A DNA stretch of 64,000 nucleotides from Bin34 sp965219935 (GCA_965219935.1 CBDCOU010000003.1:310001-374000); one strand, 5' to 3'; counted from the first letter of the stretch, positions 35,055 through 43,800 are shown. Made by a program: numbers and translations. The notes: generated from the letters alone by a model not told the origin.

Positions 35055-35762
35055 TCAGTGGCCCAGGTAAGCGCTGCGCACCTCTTCGTTGTCCAGTAAA
35101 TTCCGGGCGGTGTCGCCCAGCACCACCTTGCCCACTTCCAACACGTAGCCATATCCGGAAATTCCCACCGCCAAGTCGGCGGCCTGTTCGGCCAGCAGCA
35201 CCGATATGCCCTCCGCTTTGCTCAAGCTCATGATTCGGGCGAACATTTCCTGGGCCAGAAGCGGTGCCAAACCCAACGAAGGTTCGTCCATGAGCAACAG
35301 CCGGGGCCGCGCCATCAACGCCCGCCCGATGACCAGCATCTGTTGCTCGCCGCCACTCAGCAGATAGGACGACAATTCAAGCCTCTCACTCAGGGCGGGA
35401 AAGTAGGTGAGTACCCGCTCCAGCTGTTCATCGAAACCCTTGCCCTCCCCTTGGGTGTACGCACCCAGGCGTAGGTTCTCCAACACCGTCATCTCGCCGA
35501 ACAACTGGCGTCCCTCGGGTGTCGCGCATATGCCCAACCTCACGATGGCCTCGGTGGACAACCCGGCAATCTCCCGGCCTTCAAATTCGATGGATCCGGC
35601 CTGGATCGGCAAAAGGCCCGCCACCGCGCGAATGGTGGTGCTCTTTCCGGACCCGTTGGCTCCGAGAAGAGTCACGATGTGGCCTTCCGGCACTTCCAAC
35701 GAGACTCCGTGCAAGGCGGGCGCTTGGCCATAAGAGACGCGAATGTCCTTAAGCGTCAACAT
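35055..35762 (-). CDS. livF: Branched-chain amino acid ABC transporter ATPase LivF-type
   Basis: 235 aa from the ATG at 35762; a TTG four codons upstream is less likely. Walker A is LLGANGSGKSTT, the signature LSGGEQQMLVIGRAL, Walker B LLLMDEPSLGL, and the switch region AEQ (LLAEQAADLA). All nucleotide-binding residues are present. Its start lies 14 bases inside the end of livG, so translation is coupled. Confidence 0.9.
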   Translation of the reverse strand: MLTLKDIRVSYGQAPALHGVSLEVPEGHIVTLLGANGSGKSTTIRAVAGLLPIQAGSIEFEGREIAGLSTEAIVRLGICATPEGRQLFGEMTVLENLRLGAYTQGEGKGFDEQLERVLTYFPALSERLELSSYLLSGGEQQMLVIGRALMARPRLLLMDEPSLGLAPLLAQEMFARIMSLSKAEGISVLLAEQAADLAVGISGYGYVLEVGKVVLGDTARNLLDNEEVRSAYLGH

Positions 35763-36522
35763 GCGGCGCACCAAGGTACGTCTGGATTACCACAGGATCT
35801 CGGCGCACTTCCGTCGGCGTCCCGTCGGCAATCTTTCTACCGAAATCGAGTACGCATACCCTGTCGGAAATGTCCATCACCAACCCCATGCGGTGCTCCA
35901 CCAGCAATACCGCAACTCCCAACTCGTCTCGGATGCCCCGGACAATGCGGGCTATGGAGTCCACTTGTTGGTGGGTCAGGCCGCCCGCCGGCTCGTCGAG
36001 CAGCGCCAGCTTGGGCCGGGAAACCAGGACCCTGGCTATCTCCACACGTTTTTTTACGTCGTAAGCCAGCGCGTGGACGGGTATGTCCCGGACCTGCGTC
36101 AGCTCCATCAGTTCCAAAGTGTCCTCTGCCCGCGAACGAGCCTCCCTCTCCGCGCGCATTTGCCTGGGAAGGCGGAAAACCGCATCCAGGGCACTGTACC
36201 GCATTTTCGAGTGTTGACCCACCAGCAGGTTGTCCAACACGGACATCGAGGAAAACAGTTCCAAATTCTGAAAGGTGCGCGCCATGCCGTTGGCGACAAC
36301 CTGGTGGGGCCTCATTTTGAGCAGATCCCGGCCCATGAACCGAATGGAACCCTTCATGGGATCGTAAACGCGGGTGAGGCAGTTGAACACCGTCGTCTTC
36401 CCCGCGCCGTTGGGACCGATGATCGACACAATCTCCGCTTCGTCCACGGAGAAACCAACCCCGTCCAACGCCAAGATGCCCCCGAACCGGATCGAAAGTT
36501 CTTCGACTGTTAGTAGAGGCAC
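35749..36522 (-). CDS. livG: Branched-chain amino acid ABC transporter ATPase LivG-type
   Basis: 257 aa and the first gene of the liv operon. Walker A is IIGPNGAGKTTVFNCL, the Q-loop region ARTFQNLELF, Walker B LALLDEPAGGL, and the H-loop VEHRMGLVM. The signature motif reads HALAYDVKKRVEIAR, where LivG proteins normally have a glycine after the tyrosine (LPYG-like). The Gly-to-Asp change is unusual because this glycine contacts ATP of the partner subunit. A run of seven A residues lies next to it, but a single-base error there would shift the frame, which stays open. Confidence 0.9.
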   Translation of the reverse strand: MPLLTVEELSIRFGGILALDGVGFSVDEAEIVSIIGPNGAGKTTVFNCLTRVYDPMKGSIRFMGRDLLKMRPHQVVANGMARTFQNLELFSSMSVLDNLLVGQHSKMRYSALDAVFRLPRQMRAEREARSRAEDTLELMELTQVRDIPVHALAYDVKKRVEIARVLVSRPKLALLDEPAGGLTHQQVDSIARIVRGIRDELGVAVLLVEHRMGLVMDISDRVCVLDFGRKIADGTPTEVRRDPVVIQTYLGAPHVDA

Positions 36523-36903
36523 GACAAGACCTTCCGCTCCGTCAAACCGCTCGCCTCCGCACCATGTCCAGAACCTCCAACAAATATTGGGGATTATAAC
36601 CAGAATTCGATTTCGGCGTAGGCGCCGAGGGGTTGGCCATCCAGTTCCGGATAGCGCGCGGTGGGTACCGCAGTGGGACCAATACCATGGGACTTAATGC
36701 GGTCCTGCCAATCTGTCTCGATCATGGCCTTTGCCTGTCCTTGACACCGTCTGGGACCGGGCGGACCGGTATTCACCACGGTGTGGTGTGCAGTCCCGAA
36801 TGTGAACGTCCCCTAATAATCTGTTGAAACTTTGCGCGCGTCGGTTCCATCCGGGCCGGCATACTCACGGCGCATTCATCCGCTTCTCTTTGGGGAGAAT
36901 CCA
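36523..36903. other. Intergenic region between livG and pstS
   Basis: About 380 bases between divergent operons. On the minus strand 36594-36779 could encode a 61-residue piece ending YPELDGQPLGAYAEIEFWL with normal codon use, perhaps a gene remnant; I do not recognise it. The last bases carry the strong GGGGAG site of pstS. No known Pho-box consensus is evident to me. Confidence 0.4.
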
Positions 36904-37905
36904 ATGCGCAAACTGTTGTCTGTTTCCTTGTTGCTACTGGTGGCAATGCTGACTGCCTGCCGCCCCGCGCCGGCCACTGCTCCCGAACCGGAATCGGCTG
37001 CGGAGTCGGCTGTTGAGGAAGAAGCGATGGAAATGGGTCCCGCCGGCCTGCCGATGGTTGATCCCATGGCCGTCACGGGCGACATCATCATTGCCGGTAG
37101 TTCCACGGTATACCCTCTCGCCGAACGCATGGCGGAGCGGTTTGTGGACGAGGGTTATGACGGCAGCATCTCGATCTCCAGCATCGGCAGCGGCGCCGGC
37201 TTCGAGCGCTTCTGTGTTGCTGGCGAGACCGATGTTTCCAACGCTTCGCGCCCCATCAAGGACAGCGAAGTGGAGAGTTGCAACGCCATCGAACGCGCTC
37301 CGATCGAACTGCGCGTGGGCACCGATGCCCTGGCGGTGGTCGTGAGCCAGGAAAACGACTTCCTGACAGATATCTCGATGGAAGAACTGGCCCAGATCTT
37401 CTCCACAGCGACCAACTGGTCGGACGTGAACGCGGACTGGCCGAGCGAACCGATTCAGCGCTTCAGTCCGGGCACCGACAGCGGCACCTTCGACTACTTC
37501 GTGGAAGAGGTGTTCGACAAGGATGCGGAACCAATTCTGGCCGCCGCCGAACTGCAGCTGAGCGAGGATGACAACGTCCTGGTCCAAGGCGTGCTGGGCA
37601 GCTCCTATGCCATCGGCTACTTCGGCTACGCGTATTACCAGGAAAATGCCGACACCCTGAAGGTTCTGTCCATCAACGGCGTGGAAGCCACCGCCGACAA
37701 CGTGGACAACGCCACCTACCCGTTGGCCAGGCCCATGTTCATGTATTCGACCTCCGGCATTCTCAATGAGAAGCCTCAGGTTGCCGACTTCCTGAACTTT
37801 GTGCTCACCTACGTGAACGAGGAAATCGTGGACGTGGGCTATTTCCCAGCCTCGGCCGCCGACATGCAGGCCGCGATTGACGGCTGGAAGATGGCGATGG
37901 AGTAG
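36904..37905 (+). CDS. pstS: Phosphate ABC transporter substrate-binding lipoprotein PstS
   Basis: 333 aa from the ATG at 36904, six bases after GGGGAG. The signal peptide ends MLTAC (C19), with a Pro/Glu-rich linker to about residue 57. The phosphate-binding fold shows IAGSSTVYPLAERM, IGSGAGFERF, NASRPIKD and PGTDSGTFDYF, the loops that contact phosphate. It leads the pst module, but 1.77 kb including an antisense tnpB gene separates it from pstC. It delivers phosphate to the PstCA channel. Confidence 0.95.
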   Translation: MRKLLSVSLLLLVAMLTACRPAPATAPEPESAAESAVEEEAMEMGPAGLPMVDPMAVTGDIIIAGSSTVYPLAERMAERFVDEGYDGSISISSIGSGAGFERFCVAGETDVSNASRPIKDSEVESCNAIERAPIELRVGTDALAVVVSQENDFLTDISMEELAQIFSTATNWSDVNADWPSEPIQRFSPGTDSGTFDYFVEEVFDKDAEPILAAAELQLSEDDNVLVQGVLGSSYAIGYFGYAYYQENADTLKVLSINGVEATADNVDNATYPLARPMFMYSTSGILNEKPQVADFLNFVLTYVNEEIVDVGYFPASAADMQAAIDGWKMAME

Positions 37906-38005
37906 CAGACAGGTTGTTCGAAGCCATGGGGCCGCGATGAAGCCGCGGACATCGGGGCAGGCGGGTTCCGGTGGGGCCGATCTACCCTCTCCCTTTGCTA
38001 GGGAC

Positions 38006-39454
38006 TTATACCGAGGGGTTGACCCTCGGTACGGGGGCGGGTTTGGGCCCGGCCCCCACAGGTGCGGGTGGACCGCGCCTGCCTCGTTCACGGGTTGTCG
38101 GGGTCCCCAACGGGATCGCCCCTCGCCGTGCAGCCGCCCCTGTCCCGCGGGCCGCAACGGGCACGCACGGAAGTCCCGCCCGCGCCAAAATGTTGATCGC
38201 CGCATTGTGGTCGGCATTGGCCCGGAACCCGCAGGCCCCGCACGCGAACACCGCCTGCAACGGCCGGTTGTCCCGGTGGACATGGACACACCGGCTGCAC
38301 GTCTGCGACGTGTAGGCCGGATCCACCTTCAGCAGGGCCCCCGCCTTGTACGCCAACTTGCGCTCCAACGCGCCCCAGCCGCTGGCCAGGATGCCGCGGT
38401 TGAGCCCCGACTTCTGCTTGACCTGCTTGCCGGGTTTCGCCACCGTGCCCTTGGCCGACCGGGTCATGGCCTTCGTGTTCAGATCCTCCACCACCACGGT
38501 ATGCGCCGTGTCCGCCAGGGTGCGACTGGTCTGATGCGTGGCGTTGTCGCGCTTGCGCGCCCGTTTGCGGTGCAGCTTCTGCAACTGCCCGTTCACGCGC
38601 CGGCCCCGGTTCGACTTGGGCCGCTTGTCCTTGGGCCCCCAGCCCTGCTTGCGGCTGAGTTCCCGTTGCTTGTGGGCAATCTGTGCGTCCAGCGGGTCCG
38701 TATCGGGCATCGCGTACACGGTGCCCTCGCTGTCCGTGGCCTGCCCCACGTTGCGGTCCAGGCCGAGCGCACCGTCCGCGGCGGGTGGCCGCACCTGCGC
38801 CGCGGGCACCTCGTAGCAGACATGGGCGTACCACTTGGGGTGCTGCTCGGTGCCTTCCATGCGCACGCGCACGGTCAAGGGCCGGCAGTCCGCGTACCGG
38901 TTCGACCCCGCCAGCCGCAGCCAGCCGACCTTGGGCACGTACAGACGATCCCCGTCCATCTTGACGGCCTCGGGAATGGTGAAGGCCGGCACGGTGAAGT
39001 GACGGGCCTTGAAGCGGGGCTTGCCTTCGTTCACAGGATCCGCGAAAAACCGCGTGTAGGCATCCGCCAAGTACTTCGGGCTGTAGCGCACGCAGGCATA
39101 CGGGTAGTCCTTCAGCCAGGCATGGTCCGGGTCGTTGCGCAGTTCCGTGAACCGCTTGTACAGCGTGTAGCAGGAGACGGACGGCGTGGGTCCCATGCGC
39201 TTGCGGACGGCCTTGGTCCACGCCGTTTTGCCTGCCCGGACCTCCGGCCAGTTGGCCGCGGGCACGTGCATTTCCTTCCAGCGGGCGTACCGCCACTCGC
39301 AGTCGGCCAGCATGTGGTTCCAGACGTAACGGCAGGCGCCGGCGATGGCCGTCAGCAGGATGCCGGTGGCGGCATCGCCCGGATACAGGCGCAGGCGCAC
39401 CGTGCGGTGGACCGTGTCCGGGGTCTGCGTTGTAGAATCGGGGCTGTCAGGCAC
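38006..39454 (-). CDS. tnpB: TnpB, IS200/IS605-type RNA-guided nuclease
   Basis: 482 aa from a GTG at 39454. TnpB proteins are RNA-guided endonucleases and Cas12 ancestors. The N-terminal region (YRLYP-type LRLYPGDAATG, CRYVWNHMLADCEWRY) is typical. The split RuvC site is intact: D233 (LGLDRNVG), E323 (VVVEDLNTK) and D415 (ANADHNAAINILARA). The zinc finger has C386/C389 and C405/C408. A basic C-terminal tail overlaps the hairpin at the element's right end, where the omega-RNA is expected. No TnpA transposase gene is present, so the element cannot move alone. It lies antisense between pstS and pstC. Confidence 0.92.
   Translation of the reverse strand: MPDSPDSTTQTPDTVHRTVRLRLYPGDAATGILLTAIAGACRYVWNHMLADCEWRYARWKEMHVPAANWPEVRAGKTAWTKAVRKRMGPTPSVSCYTLYKRFTELRNDPDHAWLKDYPYACVRYSPKYLADAYTRFFADPVNEGKPRFKARHFTVPAFTIPEAVKMDGDRLYVPKVGWLRLAGSNRYADCRPLTVRVRMEGTEQHPKWYAHVCYEVPAAQVRPPAADGALGLDRNVGQATDSEGTVYAMPDTDPLDAQIAHKQRELSRKQGWGPKDKRPKSNRGRRVNGQLQKLHRKRARKRDNATHQTSRTLADTAHTVVVEDLNTKAMTRSAKGTVAKPGKQVKQKSGLNRGILASGWGALERKLAYKAGALLKVDPAYTSQTCSRCVHVHRDNRPLQAVFACGACGFRANADHNAAINILARAGLPCVPVAARGTGAAARRGAIPLGTPTTRERGRRGPPAPVGAGPKPAPVPRVNPSV
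38009..38031. repeat. Hairpin at the 3' end of tnpB (putative element right end)
   Basis: TACCGAGGG (38009-38017) and CCCTCGGTA (38023-38031) form a perfect 9-bp stem around five bases. It covers the last codons of tnpB. Subterminal hairpins at this place are recognised by TnpA in IS605 elements and are part of the omega-RNA in characterised TnpB systems; both roles are inferred here. Confidence 0.55.
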
Positions 39455-39478
39455 GGGAGCCTCATTCCCTGTCTGATG

Positions 39479-39504
39479 GAGAGTCCGGTGTCCGCCGGGC
39501 TCTC
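39479..39504. repeat. Hairpin upstream of tnpB (putative element left end)
   Basis: GAGAGTCCGG (39479-39488) pairs with CCGGGCTCTC (39495-39504) through ten positions with one T-G pair and a six-base loop, 25 bases upstream of the tnpB start. It could be the left-end hairpin of the IS605-type element. The outer boundary is not identifiable. Confidence 0.4.
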
Positions 39505-39670
39505 ATGTACATGCGTGCCATTATGCTGTAGGCGCACAAAGTTGCGCAAGTTTGAAGGGGCCCTGGGTCCTGGAGCACAGGGCTTGTTGTCAACGGCTCG
39601 CCATAAGCCCCCTTTGCTACGATCCCCTCTGACTACTGATCACTGATCCGGGGACTGGGTACAAGCCTCC

Positions 39671-40669
39671 ATGAGCGTAAAACCTGGAGCCGAAGTTCTG
39701 ACCGGCGGCCTCGGCATGGAAGTGGATGCTCGACAGTCGCTGACCAGGCGCCGCCGGCCGTTCGAGCAGTTCATGCACGGTGCGCTCTGGCTGTGCGGTG
39801 CCATCTCCATTCTGACGACCATCGGCATCGTGTACATGCTGGGCCAGGAGGCGCTCCTCTTCTTCCGGCGGGAGGAAGTCCGCCTGCTGGACTTCCTGAC
39901 CGGTTGGACCTGGCAGCCCCAGACCCTTCAGTTCGGTATTTGGCCACTCGTCAACGCCACCATGGGGGCCAGCCTGATCGCCATGGCCCTGGCCCTGCCC
40001 TTGGGCCTTCTCATTGCCATCTACCTGAGCGAGTATGCCGGCTCCAGGGCGCGTCGCATCCTCAAGCCCATTCTGGAGGTGCTGGCCGGGATTCCCACCG
40101 TTGTCTATGGCTACTTCGCCTTGACCTTCGTCACCCCCATTCTGCGCAACCTGTTCGGGATTGAGGTGGTCGAGATCTTCAACATTGCCTCGGCCGGACT
40201 GGTCATCGGGGTCCTTGTACTGCCCACCGTGACCTCCATGAGCGAGGACGCCTTGCGGGCGGTGCCCTTGGCGCTGCGGGAGGCGGCGGTGGGCCTGGGT
40301 GCCACAAAGCTGGAAACTTCCTTGCGCGTGGTCGTGCCGGCAGCCCTGTCCGGCATCTCCGCAGCCTTCATCGTGGCCATGTCCCGTGCCGTGGGCGAGA
40401 CGATGATTGTCGCCGTGGCGGCGGGTGCGGGCCCCCGCAACTTTCCCGGTTGGGGCGAGGCGCTGGGCGGCCTGAAGGCCCTGAATCCCTTCCAGTCCGC
40501 CGAGACGATGACGGGCCACATCGTCCGCATCTCCGGTGGCGACATCAGCTACGACTCGCTGGACTACGACAGCCTGTTCGCCATCGGCCTCCTACTGTTT
40601 CTGATGACGCTGGGTCTCAACATCTTCAGTCGTGCCGTGGCGCGCCGCTTCCGCGAGAGGTATGACTGA
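39671..40669 (+). CDS. pstC: Phosphate ABC transporter permease PstC
   Basis: 332 aa with six membrane segments after a cytoplasmic N-terminus of about 38 residues. PstC hallmarks are ILEVLAGIPTVVYGYFAL, LREAAVGLGATKLET (the ATPase-docking loop), and MSRAVGETMIVAVAAG. The segment ALPLGLLIAIYLSEYAG is also typical. The stop shares a base with the pstA start (TGATG). No strong ribosome site precedes its ATG; transcription must start inside the tnpB-pstC gap or read through the antisense insertion. Confidence 0.95.
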   Translation: MSVKPGAEVLTGGLGMEVDARQSLTRRRRPFEQFMHGALWLCGAISILTTIGIVYMLGQEALLFFRREEVRLLDFLTGWTWQPQTLQFGIWPLVNATMGASLIAMALALPLGLLIAIYLSEYAGSRARRILKPILEVLAGIPTVVYGYFALTFVTPILRNLFGIEVVEIFNIASAGLVIGVLVLPTVTSMSEDALRAVPLALREAAVGLGATKLETSLRVVVPAALSGISAAFIVAMSRAVGETMIVAVAAGAGPRNFPGWGEALGGLKALNPFQSAETMTGHIVRISGGDISYDSLDYDSLFAIGLLLFLMTLGLNIFSRAVARRFRERYD

Positions 40670-42276
40670 TGGGGGTTTTTGTCGACAAGACCGCAGTCGG
40701 CTGGCCGGAAGGAGCCGGGGAAGCATCCCAAACCCGTCGCCGTCGGGTCAGGGGCAAGGCCTGGCGCGTTGTCATCAGGTGTTCCACGGTCTTTGGGCTG
40801 CTCGTGCTGACCACACTGCTGTACAACGTGGTCAACAGCACCTGGGGCTACGTGGTGGTGCGCGATAGGCTGAGCGAGCCTCTGATTGTTCTGCTTGAGC
40901 ATCCCCACGTCACGCACGCTGAGCGACGGGTGGATGCCCTCAAGGACGTGGACGGCGACCCGAACGCCGTGGTGGTGCTGGCATCCGAACTGGTGCCGGC
41001 CGTGCCGGCCGGCTATCGGGTGCTGCCGGTGGGGACGCAACAGGCTGCGCTGGCCTTAACCGCTCTGGTATCCGAGGACAATCCGTTCCTGTTGGAGCTC
41101 GACGAAAGCGGATTGCTGGACCTGCTGGCTCCGGGTGCCCGCTGGTCCGACCTGGACGACAACTGGCCGGCCGACACCGTGTCGGTCGTGTTCGTTGTCG
41201 ACAACGAAGGCGTTCTGAGCCGCTGGGCTGCGCGGCAGGATCTGCCGAACCTGGACAGCCTCGGGGCGGCCGGGCTTCTGGGAGTCCTGGAGACCCATCT
41301 GTCGGCAGGCCTGATCCGGCGCTACGACCGCGAGCAGCCGATGGCCGGACGCAACCGCGCCAACCTGCTTGCGTTGGTGGAGGAACGGGTCAAGGAGCCC
41401 GAGATCCTGGCGACCTTCACGCTGCGCGAGTCCCTGGTGCAGGCGGACGAGATACGGGCGTTTGCGGACGCCGAGGGTGCCGAAGCCAGTTTTCACAGTT
41501 GGCTAACGCCCGGGTTCCTGGTTCGGCCGCAGTCCGCCAACGCGGCCCTGTCCGGGATCCGCACCGCTCTCCTGGGGTCGCTGTGGGTCATCGCCATCAC
41601 CATCTGTTTCTCCGTGCCGTTGGGAATCGGGGCGGCGATCTACCTGGAGGAGTTTTCCACCCGCAACTGGTTCGGCAGGATTGTCGAGACCAACATCAAC
41701 AACCTGGCGGGAGTGCCGTCCATCATCTATGGCATGCTCGGCCTGGTGATTTTCGTGCGCGCCCTCACGCAGATCACCAGCGGCTCACTCTTCGGCATCG
41801 TGTCCGCGGACGAGGCCAGCGGCCGCACCATTCTCTCGGCCGGCCTGACCCTCGGCCTGTTGATTTTGCCGGTCATCATCATCAATGGGCAGGAGGCAAT
41901 CCGGGCCGTGCCGGACTCGTTGCGCGAGGCCGCCTACGGCGTGGGCTGCACGCGCTGGCAGTGTGTTCGGTGGCACGTTCTGCCGATGGCCGTGCCCGGC
42001 ATCCTGACCGGGGCCATCCTGGCCGTGTCGCGGGCACTCGGTGAAACCGCGCCCCTGGTGGTGATTGGCGCGGCCACCTTCATCTCGGTCGACCCGACCA
42101 ACCTGTTTGCGAAGTTCACTGTGCTGCCCATCCAAATCTACCAGTGGACGGCACGGCCCCAGGCGGAATTCCGCAACATAGCGGCCGCAGCCATTCTGGT
42201 ATTGCTGACACTGCTTCTGATCACCAACGCAACCGCAGTGCTGTTGCGCAACCGCGCCGAAAGCCAACGGATATAG
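40669..42276 (+). CDS. pstA: Phosphate ABC transporter permease PstA with large extracytoplasmic insert
   Basis: 535 aa, against about 290-300 for plain PstA. A first membrane helix (about 36-57) is followed by an extra ~240-residue extracytoplasmic segment, then the normal PstA core from about residue 300 with NNLAGVPSIIYGMLGL, LREAAYGVGCTRWQ and SRALGETAPLVVIGAA. Residues 116-190 of the insert resemble PstS residues 134-203: VGT, SEDNPFL versus SQENDFL, and RWSDLDDNWPAD versus NWSDVNADWPSE. The PstS loop DSGT reads DNEG here, so phosphate binding is unlikely. Some proteobacterial PstA proteins also have an N-terminal extension (DUF3333), so part of the insert may correspond to that. Confidence 0.92.
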   Translation: MGVFVDKTAVGWPEGAGEASQTRRRRVRGKAWRVVIRCSTVFGLLVLTTLLYNVVNSTWGYVVVRDRLSEPLIVLLEHPHVTHAERRVDALKDVDGDPNAVVVLASELVPAVPAGYRVLPVGTQQAALALTALVSEDNPFLLELDESGLLDLLAPGARWSDLDDNWPADTVSVVFVVDNEGVLSRWAARQDLPNLDSLGAAGLLGVLETHLSAGLIRRYDREQPMAGRNRANLLALVEERVKEPEILATFTLRESLVQADEIRAFADAEGAEASFHSWLTPGFLVRPQSANAALSGIRTALLGSLWVIAITICFSVPLGIGAAIYLEEFSTRNWFGRIVETNINNLAGVPSIIYGMLGLVIFVRALTQITSGSLFGIVSADEASGRTILSAGLTLGLLILPVIIINGQEAIRAVPDSLREAAYGVGCTRWQCVRWHVLPMAVPGILTGAILAVSRALGETAPLVVIGAATFISVDPTNLFAKFTVLPIQIYQWTARPQAEFRNIAAAAILVLLTLLLITNATAVLLRNRAESQRI

Positions 42277-42282
42277 GCAAGC

Positions 42283-43086
42283 ATGGCCTCCACATACATC
42301 AACGGGACCGCCCCCGGCGGAGGCTATGCCCTGACGGCCTCCCACCTGCAGGTCTGGTACGGCGATTTCCACGCCGTGTCGGATGTCAGCCTGGAGGTTC
42401 CGACCCACCGCATCACCGCCATGATTGGTCCGTCCGGTTGCGGCAAGAGCACGATTCTCCGCACCTTCAACCGTATGAACGACTTGGTCGATGTGGCGCG
42501 GGTCGAGGGTTCGGTTCACTACCAGGGCGTCGACATCTACGGTCCGGATGTGGATCCGGTTGAGGTGCGCCGCCGCATCGGCATGGTGTTCCAAAAGCCC
42601 AATCCATTCCCCAAGAGCATCTTCGAAAACGTGGCCTGGGGCGCGCGCATCCACGGGTACAAGGGGGACATGGAGCAACTGGTCGAGGAGTCCCTGCGTC
42701 GGGTGGTGTTGTGGGACGAGGTGAAGGACAAGCTGAGCCAGAGCGGGTTGTCGCTGTCCGGCGGACAGCAGCAGCGCCTCTGCATTGCGCGGGCCATCGC
42801 CGTCCAGCCCGACATCGTGCTGATGGACGAGCCCTGTTCGGCCCTCGATCCGATTGCCACCCTGCACATCGAGGAATTGATGCGGGACCTGGCGGCGCAG
42901 TACACCATCGTGGTGGTGACGCACAACATGCAGCAGGCGGCCCGCGTGTCGGACTATACGGCTTTCTTCTCGGTGATCCCCGAAACACGCACCGGGGAAC
43001 TGGTCGAAGTCGGTCCCACGGACCGCATCTTCGACAGCCCGGAGGAGCCGCGCACCAACGACTACATCACTGGCCGCTTCGGCTAG
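42283..43086 (+). CDS. pstB: Phosphate ABC transporter ATPase PstB
   Basis: 267 aa. Walker A is MIGPSGCGKSTILRTFNRMN, the Q-loop VFQKPNPFPKSI is diagnostic of PstB, the signature LSGGQQQRLCIARAI, Walker B IVLMDEPCSALDP and the H-loop VVTHNMQQAARVSD. It starts six bases after pstA and is followed by phoU. It powers PstCA and, with PhoU, signals phosphate status to a sensor kinase. Confidence 0.95.
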   Translation: MASTYINGTAPGGGYALTASHLQVWYGDFHAVSDVSLEVPTHRITAMIGPSGCGKSTILRTFNRMNDLVDVARVEGSVHYQGVDIYGPDVDPVEVRRRIGMVFQKPNPFPKSIFENVAWGARIHGYKGDMEQLVEESLRRVVLWDEVKDKLSQSGLSLSGGQQQRLCIARAIAVQPDIVLMDEPCSALDPIATLHIEELMRDLAAQYTIVVVTHNMQQAARVSDYTAFFSVIPETRTGELVEVGPTDRIFDSPEEPRTNDYITGRFG

Positions 43087-43097
43087 CAGGGGATGCC

Positions 43098-43763
43098 ATG
43101 GCCGACATCATCCGGCGTACGTTTGACAGTCAACTTTCCGACCTGCGCAGTCAGCTGTACATCATGTCGGCGGTGGTGAAGGAGGAGTTCGACTTGGGGT
43201 TCCGGTCCCTGGCCGAGCGCGACCCGGACTCCGTCGAGGCGGTGTACGCCATCGACGAGGAGATGCGCAGCAAGCGTGCGGAGATTGAGCGGGGCTGCTT
43301 CACCCTGTTGTCGCGGCAGCAGCCGGTGGCCCACGATCTCCGCCGCATCATCGTCTACTACAACGTGGCACTGGACCTGGAACGCATGGGACAGCAGGCC
43401 AAGGGTCTGGCTCGGTCGTCGCGCCGGGTGATGGACAAGCCGGCGTGTCCCCTGCCGCATGGCCTGGCCCTGATGCACGACAAGGCCAGGCAGATGCACG
43501 ATGCCACCTTCGCGGCCTGGGAGCAGGGCGACCTGAATGCGATCGACCGGGTCATTTCCGACGACGATGAAGTGGACGAACTGGACCGGACTGTCAAAGA
43601 GGAGTTGTTCCGGAGCATGGCCGAGACCAGCGACGAATCCCTGATCGCCACGCTGTACGAATACATCAGGGCCACGCGCGAAGTCGAGCGCTTCGCCGAT
43701 CTGGTCTGCATGGTGGCCCGGGATGTCCAGGAATACACCCGGACGATCAGCTTCTCCCAGTAG
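43098..43763 (+). CDS. phoU: Phosphate transport regulator PhoU
   Basis: 221 aa, all helical. Two PhoU repeats are visible with the metal-binding E/DxxxD patterns: SVEAVYAIDEEMRSKRAEIE in the first and VISDDDEVDELDRTVKEE in the second. SRQQPVAHDLRRIIVYYNVA is a typical linker helix. It follows pstB by 11 bases; a ribosome site CAGGGG precedes the ATG at 43098. PhoU limits PstSCAB uptake and relays phosphate sufficiency to a PhoR-type kinase; a kinase/regulator pair lies 4-6 kb downstream. Confidence 0.93.
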   Translation: MADIIRRTFDSQLSDLRSQLYIMSAVVKEEFDLGFRSLAERDPDSVEAVYAIDEEMRSKRAEIERGCFTLLSRQQPVAHDLRRIIVYYNVALDLERMGQQAKGLARSSRRVMDKPACPLPHGLALMHDKARQMHDATFAAWEQGDLNAIDRVISDDDEVDELDRTVKEELFRSMAETSDESLIATLYEYIRATREVERFADLVCMVARDVQEYTRTISFSQ

Positions 43764-43800
43764 CCGACGTTTCCCGATCCCGCATACCCGGAGCCTGCGC

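Noticed and set aside
38088..39296. 402-codon minus-strand frame inside tnpB
   Set aside because: Overlaps tnpB in a second frame; very Gly/Arg/Ala-rich; no start support.
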